Shown: one piece after another, positions 30,641-44,100 of the stretch
How positions within the stretch are numbered: the stretch's first letter is position 1
Layout: each line of letters begins with the position of its first letter
NCBI GenBank assembly: GCA_018894105.1
Contig: CM032122.1
Span: 22,355,674-22,419,673 of the forward strand
Direction of reading: 5' to 3'
Length of the DNA stretch: 64,000 nt
Origin: Jacaranda mimosifolia
Lineage: Eukaryota > Streptophyta > Magnoliopsida > Lamiales > Bignoniaceae
Translations under genes and position numbers: made by a program
Notes under the pieces: generated by a model
Seen by the model: the letters and a program-made list of their open reading frames with translations, nothing else
The model's database searches: none
What the model was told of the DNA's origin: nothing

Positions 30641-33600
30641 TGTACTTCATTTCCACTGAAAATGTACTAGCAGTTGCTTGCGCAAAGTGTACTTCAACAT
30701 GACCTCGTATATACTTTGTTTGTTCTATCTATGTACTTTATTTATATTGAACATATACTACCAGTTCATGAGCAGATGCGTGAGATATCAGTGCTTCAAT
30801 ACTTTCATTCAGGGAGATTTATATATGATTTTGGGACATACGTACTTAATTATTTCAATTATGTACCTAATTTATTGATTTTTTGAACTAATATTGATGA
30901 ATTTGAATTTTGTTCTTGGTTTTGCATTTTATTTCTTTATAATAAATAACAAAAACTCTGAAAATATGTGCGATATTTGTATGGTATGAATACAAACATG
31001 TTAAAGTACTTAAGAGATAACTACTAGCAATCGAGAGATTAAGTTATCATTCGCAGTAATGTAAAGTGTACGTATGCATTCAAAGTTGTAAATACATAAG
31101 CATTTGATGATCATATCCATCCTTCCACTCGTACAAATATGTACTTAGTCTTTAAAATATCGTACTTGAACCTCCCTATAATTATTATAGAGTAATTATT
31201 CCATTGCACAAAGTGTACTTCAACATAACCGTATTTATACTTTGTGTCTTCGAAGGTAGTAGCCTGTATAGATTTCCTAAGATATCAATGCTTTAATACT
31301 TCACTAAGAGAGATTTATATTTGATTTTGAAACAAATGTACTTTATTATTGCGAATATGTACTTAATTTCCACTGAAAATATACTAGCAGTTGCCTGAAC
31401 AAATTGTGTGAGATATTTGTATTTAGTGCTTCAATAAGGGAGAGATATACCTGATTACGGGAACGTATGTACTTCATTATAGCAAATAAGCAACTGATTT
31501 CCACTGAAAATGTACTAGCAGTTGCCTTTACAGATTTCTCATGATATCAGTACCTTAGTACTTCACTAACGGAGATTTAAACTTGATTTCAAAACATATG
31601 TACTTCATTATGGCAAATGTATACTTGATTTCCACTGAAAATAAGGTAGTAGTTACCTGAACAAATTGTCTGACATATCTGTATTTGGTACTTCACCAAG
31701 GGAGATTTATATTTGATTTCGAGACATATGTACTTAATTTCCACTGAAAATGTACTAGCAGTTGCTTGCGCAAAGTGTACTTCAACATGACCTCGCATAT
31801 ACTTTGTTTGTTCTATCCTTGTAATTTATTTATATTGAACATATACTACCAGTACATGAGCAGATGCGTGAGATATCAGTGCTTTAGTACTTTCGCTCAG
31901 GGAGATTTATATATGATTTTGGGGCATATGTACTTCATTATTTTAATTATGTACTTAATTTATTGATTTTTTGTACTAATATTGATGAAATTGACTTTTG
32001 TTCTTTGTTTTTCCTTTTATTTCTTTACAATAAATAACCAAAACTCTAAAAATATGAGTAATATTAGCATGGCATGGTTACAAACATGTTAAAGTACTGA
32101 AGAGATAACTACTAGCAATCGAGGGATTAAGTTATCATTCGCAGTAATGTAAAGTATACGTATGTATTCAAAGTTGTAAATACATGAGCATTTGGTGATC
32201 ATATCTGTCCTTCCACTCGTACAAATATGTGTTTAGTCTTTAAAATATTTTACTTGAAACTCCCTATAATTATTATAGATTAAATATTCCATTGCACAAA
32301 GTGTACTTCAACATAACCCTATTTATTCTTTGTGTGTTCGAAGGTAGTAGCCTGCATAGATTTCCTAGGATATCAATGCTTTAATACTTCACTAAGAGAG
32401 ATTTATATTTGATTTTGAAACAAATGTACTACATTATTGCGAATATGTACTTAATTTCCACTGAAAATATATTAGCAGTTGCCTGAACAAATTGTGTGAG
32501 ATATTTGTATTTAGTTCTTCACTAAGGGAAAGATATACTTGATTACGGGAACGTATGTACTTCATTATAGCAAATAAGCACTTGATTTCCACTGAAAATG
32601 TTGTAGCGGTTGCCTTTACAGATTTCTTGTGATATCAGTACCTTAGTACTTCACTAAAGGAGATTTAAACTTGATTTCAAAACATATGTACTTCATTATG
32701 GCAAATGTATACTTCATTTCCCCTGAAAATATGGTAGTAGTTACCAGAACAAATTGTCTAACATATCTGTATTTTGTACTTCACCAAGGGAGATTTATAT
32801 TTGATTTTGAGACATATGTACTTCATTTCCACATAAAATGTACTGGCAGTTGCTTGCGCAAAGTGTGCTTCAACATGACGTCGTATATACTTTGTTTGTT
32901 CTATCTATGTAATTTATTTATGTTGAACATATACTACCAGTACATGAGCATATGCGTGAGATATCAGTGCTTTAGTACTTTCACTCAGGGAGATTTATAT
33001 ATGATTTTGGAACATACGTACTTCATTATTTCAATTATGTACTTAATTTATTGATTTTTTGTACTAATATTGATGAAATTGACTTTTGTTTTTTGTTTTG
33101 CCTTTTATTTCCTTATAATAAATAAACAAAACTCTAAAAATATGTCTAATATTAGCATGGTATGAAGACAAACATGTTGAATTACTTAGGAGATAACTTC
33201 TAGCAATCGAGGGACTAACTTATCATTTGCAGTAATGTAAAGTTTACGTATGTATTTAAAGTTGTAAATACATGAGCATTTGATGATCATATCCATTCTT
33301 CCACTCGTACAAATATGTACTTAGTCTTTAAAATATTGTACTTGAACCTCCATATAATTGTTATAGATTAATTATTCCATTGCACAAAGTGTACTTCAAC
33401 ATAACCCTATTTATACTTTGTGTCTTCGAAGGTAGTAGCCTGTATAGATTTCCTGAGATATCAATGCTTTAATACTTCACTAAGGGAGACTTATATTTGA
33501 TTTTGAAACAAATGTACGTCATTATTGCGAATATGTACTTAATTTCCACTGAAAATATATTAGCAGTTGCCTGAACAAATTGTGTGAGATATTTGTATTT

Positions 33601-36600
33601 AGTTCTTCCTAAGGGAGAGATATACTTGCTTACGGGAACGTATGTACTTCATTATAGCAAATAAGCATTTGATTTCCACTGAAAATGTAGTAGCAGTTGC
33701 CTTTACAGATTTCTCGTGATATCAGTACCTTAGTACTTCACTAATGGAGATTTAAACTTGATTTCAAAACATATGTACTTCATTATGGCAAATGTATACT
33801 TGATTTCCGCTGAAAATATGGTAGTAGTTACCTGACCAAATTGTCTGACATATCTGTATTTTGTACTTCACTAAGGGACATTTGTATTTGATTTCGAGAC
33901 ATATGTACTTGATTTCCACTGAAAATGTACTGGCAGTTGCTTGCACCAAGTGTACTTCAACATGACCTCGCATATACTTTGTTTGTTCTATCTATGTAAT
34001 TTATTTATATTGAACATATACTACCAGTACATGAGCAGATGCGTGAGATATCAGTGCTTTAGTACTTTTGCTCAGGGAGATTTATATATGATTTTGGAAC
34101 ATACGTACTTCATTATTTCAATTATGTACTTAATTTATTGATTTTTTGTACTAATATTGATGAATTTGAGTTTCGTTCCTTGTTTTGGCTTTTATTTCTT
34201 TATAATAAGTAACCAAAACTCTAAAAATATGTGCAATATTAGTATGGTATGAATACAAACATGTTAAAGTACTTAAGAGATAACTACTAGCAATCGAGGG
34301 ACTAACTTATCATTTGCAGTAATGTAAAGTGTACGTATGTATTTAAAGTTGTAAATACATGAGCATTTGATGATCATATCCATTCTTCCACCTGTACAAA
34401 TATGTACTTAGTCTTTAAAATATTATACTTGAACCTCCCTATAATTATTATAGATTAATTTTTCCACTGCACAGAGTGTACTTCAACATAACCCTATTTA
34501 TACTTTGTGTCTTCGAAGGTAGTAGCCTGTATAGATTTCCTGAGATATCAATGCTTTAATACTTCACTAAGAGAGATTTATATTTGATTTTGAAACAAAT
34601 GTACTTCATTATTGCGAATATGTACTTAATTTCCGCTGAAAATATATTAGCAGTTGCCTGAACAAATTGTGTGAGATATTTGTATTTAGTTCTTCACTAA
34701 GGGAGAGATATACTTGATTACGGGAACGTATGTACTTCATTATAGCAAATAAGCACTTGATTTCCACTGAAAATGTTGTAGTAGTTGCCTTTACAGATTT
34801 CTTGTGATATCAGTACCTTAGTACTTGACTAAAGGAGATTTAAACTTGATTTCAAAACATATGTACTTCATTATGGCAAATGTATACTTGATTTCCGCTG
34901 AAAATATGGTAGTAGTTACCTGACCAAATTGTCTGACATATCTGTATTTTGTACTTCACTAAGGGACATTTGTATTTGATTTCGAGACATATGTACTTGA
35001 TTTCCACTGAAAATGTACTGGCAGTTGCTTGCACCAAGTGTACTTCAACATGACCTCGCATATACTTTGTTTGTTCTATCTATGTAATTTATTTATATTG
35101 AACATATACTACCAGTACATGAGCAGATGCGTGAGATATCAGTGCTTTAGTACTTTTGCTCAGGGAGATTTATATATGATTTTGGGACATTTGAACTTCA
35201 TTATTTCAATTATGTACTTAATTTATTGATTTTTTGAACTAATATTGATGAATTTGAATTTTGTTCTTGGTTTTGCATTTTATTTATTTATAATAAATAA
35301 CGAAAACTCTGAAAATATGTGCGATATTTGTATGGTATGAATACAAACATGTTAAAGTACTTAAGAGATAACTACTAGCAATCGAGGGATTAAGTTATCA
35401 TTCGCAGTAATGTAAAGTGTACGTATGCATTCAAAGTTTTAAATACATGAGCATTTGATGATCATATCCATCCTTCCACTCGTACAAATATGTACTTAGT
35501 CTTTAAAATATTGTACTTGAACCTCCCTATAATTATTATAGAGTAATTATTCCATTGCACAAGGTGCGATTCAACATAATCCTATTTATACTTTGTGTCT
35601 TCGAAGGTAGTAGCCTGTATAGATTTCCTGAGATATCAATGCTTTAATACTTCACTAAGAGAGATTTATATTTGATTTTGAAACAAATGTACTTCATTAT
35701 TGTGAATATGTACTTAATTTCCTCTGAAAATGTATTAGCAGTTGCCTGAACAAATTGTGTGAGATATTTGTATTTAGATCTTCAATAAGGGAGAGATATA
35801 CTTGATTACGGGAACGTATGTACTTCATTAAAATAAATAAGCACTTGATTTCCACTGAAAATGTAGTTGCGGTTGCCTTTACAGATTTCTCGTGATATCA
35901 GTACCTTAGTTCTTCACTAATGGAGATTTAAACTTGATTTCAAATCATATGTACTTCATTATGGCAAATGTATACTTGATTTCCACTGAAAATAAGGTAG
36001 TAGTTACCTGACCAAATTGTCTGACATATCTGTATTTTATATACTTCACTAAGGGATATTTATATTTGATTTCGAGACATATGTACTTCATTTCCATTGA
36101 AAATGTACTAGCAGTTGCTTGCATAAAGTGTACTTCAACATGACCTCGTATATACTTTGTTTCTTCTATCTATGTACTTTATTTATATTGAACATATACT
36201 ACCAGTACATGAAAAGATGCGTGAGATATCAGTCCTTTACTACTTTCACTTAGGGAGATTTATATATGATTTTGGGACATATGTACTTCATTATTTCAAT
36301 TATGTACTTAATTTATTGATTTTTTGAACTAATATTGATGAATTTGAATTTTGTTCTTGGTTTTGCATTTTATTTCTTCATAATAAATAACCAAAACTCT
36401 GAAAATATGTGCGATATTTGTATGGTATGAATACAAACATGTTAAAGTACTTAAGAGATAACTACTAGCAATCGAGGGATTAAGTTATCATTCGCAGTAA
36501 TGTAAAGTGTACGTATGCATTGAAAGTTGTAAAAACATGAGCATTTGATGATCATATCCATCCTTCCACTCGTACAAATATGTACTTAGTCTTTAAAATA

Positions 36601-39600
36601 TCGTACTTGAACCTCCCTATAATTATTATAGAGTAATTATTCCATTGCACAAAGTGTACTTCAACATAACCGTATTTATACTTTGTGTCTTCGAAGGTAG
36701 TAGCCTGTATAGATTTCCTGAGATATCAATGCTTTAATACTTCACTAAGAGAGATTTAGATTTGATTTTGAAACAAATGTACTTCATTATTGCGAATAGG
36801 TACTTAATTTCCACTGAAAATATATTAGCAGTTGCCTGAACAAATTGTGTGAGATATTTGTATTTAGTTCTTCACTAAGGGAGAGATATACTTGATTACG
36901 GGAATGTATGTACTTCATTATAGCAAATAAGCACTTGATTTCCACTGAAAATGAAGTAGCAGTTGCCTTTACAGATTTCTCGTGATATCAGTACCTTAGA
37001 ACTTCACTAAAGGAGATTTAAACTTGATTTCAAAACATATGTACTTCATTATGGCAAATGTATACTTGATTTCCGATGAAAATATGGTAGTACTTACCTG
37101 ACCAAATTGTCTAACATATCTGTATTTTGTACTTCACTAAATGAGATTTGTATTTGATTTTGAGACATATGTACTTGATTTACATTGAAAATGTATTGGC
37201 AGTTGCTTGCACAAAGTGTACTTTAACATGCCCTCGTATATACTTTGTTTGTTCTATCTATGTAATTTATTTATATTGAACATATACTACTAGTACATGA
37301 GCAGATGCGTGAGATATCAGTGCTTTAGTACTTTCACTCAGGGAGATTTATATATGATTTTGGAACATACGTACTTCATTATTTCAATTATGTACTTAAT
37401 TTATTGATTTTTTGTACTAATATTGATGAAATTGACTTTTGTTCTTTGTTTTGCCTTTTATTTCCTTATAATAAATAACCAAGACTCTAAAAATATGTGT
37501 AATATTAGCATGGTATGAAGACAAACATGTTGAATTACTTAAGAGATAACTACTAGTAATCGAGGGACTAACCTATCATTCGCAGTAATGTAAAGTGTAC
37601 GTATGTATTTAAAGTTGTAAATACATGAGCATTTGATGATCATATCCATTCTTCCACTCGTACTAATATGTAATATTGTACTTGAACCTCCCTATAATTA
37701 TTAGAGTTTAATTATTCCGTTGCACAAAGTGTACTTCAACATAACCCTATTTATACTTTGTGTCTTCGAAGGTAGTAGCCTGTATAGATTTCCTGAGATA
37801 TCAATGCTTTAATACTTCACTAAGAGAGATTTAGATTTGATTTTGAAACAAATGTACTTCATTATTGCGAATAGGTACTTAATTTCCACTGAAAATATAT
37901 TTGCAGTTTCCTGAACAAATTGTGTGAGATATTTGTATTTAGTTCTTCACTAAGGGAGAGATATACTTGATTACGGGAATGTATGTACTTCATTATAGCA
38001 AATAAGCACTTGATTTCCACTGAAAATGTAGTAGCAGTTGCCTTTACAGATTTCTCGTGATATCAGTACCTTAGTACTTCACTAAAGGAGATTTAAACTT
38101 GATTTCAAAACATATGTACTTCATTACGGCAAATGTATACTTCATTGCCACTGAAAATATGGTGGTAGTTACCTGAACAAATTGTCTGACATATCTGTAT
38201 TTTGTACTTCTCCAAGGGAGATTTATATTTGATTTCGAGACATATGTACTTCGTTTCCACTGAAAATGTACTGGCAGTGGCTTGCGCAAAGTGTGCTTCA
38301 ACATGACCTCGTATATACTTTGTTTGTTCTATCTATGTACTTTATTTATATTGAACATATACTACCAGTACATGAGCAGATGCGTGAGATATCAGTGCTT
38401 TAGTGCTTTCACTCAGGGAGATTTATATATGATTTTGGAACATACGTACTTCATTATTTCAATTATGTACTTAATTTATTGATTTTTTGTACTAATATTG
38501 ATGAAATTGACTTTTGTTCTTTGTTTTGCCTTTTATTTCCTTATAATAAATAACCAAGACTCTAAAAATATGTGTAATATTAGCATGGTATGAAGACAAA
38601 CATGTTGAATTACTTAAGAGATAACTACTAGTAATCGAGGGACTAACCTATCATTCGCAGTAATGTAAAGTGTACGTATGTATTTAAAGTTGTAAATACA
38701 TGAGCATTTGATGATCATATCCATTCTTCCACTCGTACTAATATGTAATATTGTACTTGAACCTCCCTATAATTATTAGAGATTAATTATTCCGTTGCAC
38801 AAAGTTTACTTCAACATAACCCTATTTATACTTTGTGTCTTCGAAGGTAGTAGCCTGTATTGATTTCCTGAGATATCAATGCTTTAATACTTCACTAAGA
38901 GCGATTTATATTTGATTTTGAAACAAATGTACGTCATTATTGTGAATATGTACTTAATTTCCACTGAAAATATATTAGCAGTTGCCTGAACAAATTGTGT
39001 GAGATATTTGTATTTAGTTCTTCACTAAGGGAGAGATATACTTGATTACGGGAACGTATGTACTTCATTAGAGCAAATAAGCACTTGATTTCCACTGAAA
39101 ATGTAGTAGCAGTTGCCTTTACAGATTTCTCGTGATATCAGTACCTTAGTACTTCACTAAAGGAGATTTAAACTTGATTTCAAAACATATGTACTTCATT
39201 ATGGCAAATGTATGCTAGATTTACACTGAAAATATGGTAGTAGTTACCTGAACAAATTGTCTGACATATCTGTATTTTGTACTTCACCAAGGGAGATTTA
39301 TATTTGATTTCGAGACATATGTACTTCATTTCCACTGAAAATGTACTGGCAGTTGCTTGCGCAAAGTGTACTTCAACATGACCTCATATATACTTTGTTT
39401 GTTCTATCTATGTACTTTATTTATATTGAACATATACTACCAGTACATGAGCAGATGCGTGAGATATCAGTGCTTTAGTACTTTCACTCAGGGAGATTTA
39501 TATATGATTTTGGAACATACGTACTTCATTATTTCAATTATGTACTTAATTTATTGATTTTTTGTACTAATATCGATGAAATTGACTTTTGTTCTTTGTT

Positions 39601-39730
39601 TTGCCTTTTATTTCCTTGTAATAAATAAAGAAAACTCTAAAAATATGTGTAATATTAGCATGGTATGAAGACAAACATGTTGAATTACTTAAGAGATAAC
39701 TACTAGCAATCGAGGGACTAACTTATCATT
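30641..39730 (+). repeat. Satellite subfamily A, monomers of 1088 or 1075 bp
   Basis: Marker spacings are 1088, 1088, 1087, 1088, 1090, 1088, 1075 and 1075. Diagnostic features are ACCAGTACATGAGCAGATGC and CTTGCGCAAAG in many copies. TGTACTTCATTTCCACTG or TGTACTTGATTTCCACTG replaces the longer subfamily B form, about 21 bp shorter. The 1075-bp copies lack ~13 bp around 37670 and 38748 (TAATATGTAATATTG). Confidence 0.85.
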
Positions 39731-40230
39731 NNNNNNNNNNNNNNNNNNNNNNNNNNNNNNNNNNNNNNNNNNNNNNNNNNNNNNNNNNNNNNNNNNNNNN
39801 NNNNNNNNNNNNNNNNNNNNNNNNNNNNNNNNNNNNNNNNNNNNNNNNNNNNNNNNNNNNNNNNNNNNNNNNNNNNNNNNNNNNNNNNNNNNNNNNNNNN
39901 NNNNNNNNNNNNNNNNNNNNNNNNNNNNNNNNNNNNNNNNNNNNNNNNNNNNNNNNNNNNNNNNNNNNNNNNNNNNNNNNNNNNNNNNNNNNNNNNNNNN
40001 NNNNNNNNNNNNNNNNNNNNNNNNNNNNNNNNNNNNNNNNNNNNNNNNNNNNNNNNNNNNNNNNNNNNNNNNNNNNNNNNNNNNNNNNNNNNNNNNNNNN
40101 NNNNNNNNNNNNNNNNNNNNNNNNNNNNNNNNNNNNNNNNNNNNNNNNNNNNNNNNNNNNNNNNNNNNNNNNNNNNNNNNNNNNNNNNNNNNNNNNNNNN
40201 NNNNNNNNNNNNNNNNNNNNNNNNNNNNNN
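39731..40230. other. Assembly gap of 500 N
   Basis: Exactly 500 unknown bases interrupt the array. The repeat phase before and after implies missing sequence of about 880 bp plus any number of whole monomers, so 500 is likely a placeholder. Confidence 0.95.
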
Positions 40231-41197
40231 TATATACGATTTTGGGACATGTGTACTTCATAATTTCAATTATGTACTCAATTTCTTGACTTTTTGTACT
40301 AATATTAATGAATTTGAGTTCCGTTCCTTTTTTTTCTTTTTTTTTTCTTTATAATAAATAACCAAAACTATAAAAATATATGTAATACTAGTATGGTATG
40401 AATACAAACATGTTAAAGTACTTAAGAGATAACTACTAGCAATCGAGGGATTAAGATATCATTCGCAGTGATGTAAAGTGTACGTATGCATTCGAAGTTT
40501 TAAAAACATGAGCATTTGATGATCATATCCATCCTTCCACTCGTACAAATATGTACTTAGTCTTTTAAATATTGTACTTGAACCTCCCTATAATTATTAT
40601 AGATTAATTATTCCATTGCATAAAGTGTACTTCAACATAACCTTATTTATACTTTCTTCGTTCGAAGGTAGTAGCCTGTATTGATTTCTTGAGATATCAA
40701 CGCTTTAATACTTCACTAAGGCAGATTTATATTTGATTTTGAAACATATGTACTTTATTATTGCGAATATGTACTAATTTCCCCTGAAAATATATTAGCA
40801 GTTGCCTGAACAAATTGTGTGAGATATTTGTATTTGGTTCTTAACTAAGGGAGGTACATACTTGATTACGGGAATGTATGTACTTCATAATAGCAAATAA
40901 GCACTTGATTTCCACATAAAATGTACTAGCAGTTGCCTTTAAAGATTTCTCAAGATATCAGTACGTTAGTACTTCACTAAAGGAGATTTATACTTGATTT
41001 CGAAACATATGTACTTCGTTATGGAAAATGTAAACTTGATTTCCGCTGAAAATATGCTAGTAGTTGCCTGAACAAATTGTCTGACATATCTGTGTTTAGA
41101 ACTTCACTAAGGGAGATTTACATTTGATTTCAACCCACATGTACTTCATTATGGCAAATATGCACTAGATTTCCACTGAAAATTTACTAGCAGTTGC

Positions 41198-44100
41198 TTG
41201 CACAACGTGTATTTCAACATGACCTCGTATATACTTTGTTTGTTGTATCTATGTACTTTATTTATATTGAACATATACTACGAGTACATGAGCAGATGTG
41301 TGAGATATAAGTGCTTTAGTAGTTTCACTAAGGGAGATTTATATATGATTTGGGGACATGTGTACTTCATAATTTCAATTATGTACTCAATTTCTTGATT
41401 TTTTGTACTAATATTGATGAATTTGAGTTTCGTTCCTTTTTTTTCTTTTTATTTCTTTATAATAAATAACCAAAACTGTAAAAATATGTGTAATATTAGT
41501 ATGGTATGAATACAAACATGTTAAAGTACTTAAGACATAACTACTTAGTCTTTAAAATATTGTACTTGAACCTCCCTATAATTATTATAGATTAATTATT
41601 CCATTGCACAAAGTGTACTTCAACATAACCTTATTTATAAGTTCTTCGTTCGAAGGTAGTAGCCTGTATAGATTTCCTGAGATATCAATGCTTTCATACT
41701 TCACTAAGGCAGATTTATATTTGATTTTGAAACATATGTACTTTATTATTGCGAATATGTGATTAATTTCCACTGAAAATATATTAGCAGTTGTCTGAAC
41801 AAATTGTGTGAGATATTTGTATTTGGTTCTTAACTAAGGGAGGTACATACTTGATTACGGGAATGTATGTACTTCATTATAGCAAATAAGCACTTGATTT
41901 CCACTGGAAATGTACTAGCAGTTGCCTTTAAAGATTTCTCAGGATATCAGTACCTTAGTACTTCACTAAAGGAGATTAATACTTGATTTTGAAACATATA
42001 TACTTCATTATGGCAAATGTATACATGATTTCCGCAGAAAATATGCTAGTAGTTGCCTGAACAAATTGTCTGACATATCTGTGTTTAGTACTTCACTAAG
42101 GGAGATTTACATTTGATTTCGAGACATATGTACTTCAATATGGCAAATATGCACTTGATTTCCACTGAAAATGTACTAGCAGTTGCTTGCACAAAGTGTA
42201 TTTCAACATGACCTCGTATATACTTTGTTTGTTCTATCTATGTACTTTATTTATATTGAACATATACTACGAGTACATGAGCAGATGTGTGTGATATCAG
42301 TGCTTTATTACTTTCACTTAGGGAGATTTATATATGATTTTGGGACATGTGTACTTCGTAATTTCAATTATGTACTCCATTTCTTGATTTTTTGTACAAA
42401 TATGGATGAATTTGAGCTTCGTTGCTTTTTTTTCTCTTTTTTTTATTTATAATAAGTAACCAAAACTGTAAAAATATGTGTAATATAAGTATCGTTTGAA
42501 TATAAACATGTTAAAGTATTTAAGAGATAACTACTAGCAATCGAGGGAATAAGTTATCATTTGCAGTTATGTAAAGTGTACGTATGCATTCAAAGTTGTG
42601 AATACATGGGCATTTGATGATCATATCTATCCATCCACTCATACAAATATGTACTTAGTCTTTAAAATAATGTACTTGAACCTCCCTCTAATTGTTATAG
42701 ATTAATTATTCCATTGCACAAAGTGTACTTCAACATAACCTTATTTATACTTTCTTCGTTCGAAGGTAATAGCCTGTATTGTTTTCCTGAGATATTAATG
42801 CTTTAATACTTCACTAAGGCAGATTTATATTTGATTTTGAAACATATGTACTTTATTATTGCGAATATGTACTTAATTTCCACTGAAAATATATTAGCAG
42901 TTGCCTGAACAAATTGTGTGAGATATTTGTATTTGGTTCTTAACTAAGGGAGGTACATACTTGATTACGGGAATGTATGTACTTCATTATAGCAAATAAG
43001 CGCTTGATTTCCACTGGAAATGTACTAGCAGTCGCCTTTAAAGATTTCTCTGGATATCAGTACCTTAGTACTTCACTAAAGGAGATTAATACTTGATTTT
43101 GAAACATATATACTTCATTATGGCAAATGTATACGTGATTTCCGCTGAAAATATGCTAGTAGTTGCCTGAACAAATTGTCTGACATATCTGTATTTAGTA
43201 CTTCACTAAGGGAGATTTACATTTCATTTCGAGACATATGTACTTCATTATGGCAAATATGCATTTGATTTCCACTGAAAATTTACTAGCAGTTGCTTGC
43301 ACAAAGTGTATTTCAACATGACCTCGTATATACGTTGTTTGTTCTATCTATGTACTTTATTTATATTGAACATATACTACGAGTACATGAGCAGATGTGT
43401 GAGATATAAGTGCTTTAGTACTTTCACTAAGGGAGATTTATATACGATTTTGGGACATGTGTACTTCATAATTTCAATTATGTACTCAATTTCTTGATTT
43501 TTTGTACTAATATTAATGAATTTGAGTTCCGTTCCTTTTTTTTCTTTTTTTTTCTTTATAATAAATAACCAAAACTATAAAAATATATGTAATACTAGTA
43601 TGGTATGAATACAAACATGTTAAAGTACTTAAGAGATAACTACTAGCAATCGAGGGATTAAGATATCATTCGCAGTGATGTAAAGTGTACGTATGCATTC
43701 GAAGTTTTAAAAACATGAGCATTTGATGATCATATCCATCCTTCCACTCATACAAATATGTACTTAGTCTTTTAAATATTGTACTTGAACCTCCCTATAA
43801 TTATTATAGATTAATTATTCCATTGCATAAAGTGTACTTCAACATAACCTTATTTATACTTTCTTCGTTCGAAGGTAGTAGCCTGTATTGATTTCTTGAG
43901 ATATCAACGCTTTAATACTTCACTAAGGCAGATTTATATTTGATTTTGAAACATATGTACTTTATTATTGCGAATATGTACTAATTTCCCCTGAAAATAT
44001 ATTAGCAGTTGCCTGAACAAATTGTGTGAGATATTTGTATTTGGTTCTTAACTAAGGGAGGTACATACTTGATTACGGGAATGTATGTACTTCATAATAG

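Noticed and set aside
39689..40261. Long minus-strand frames across the N stretch
   Set aside because: They are made of unknown bases and carry no information.
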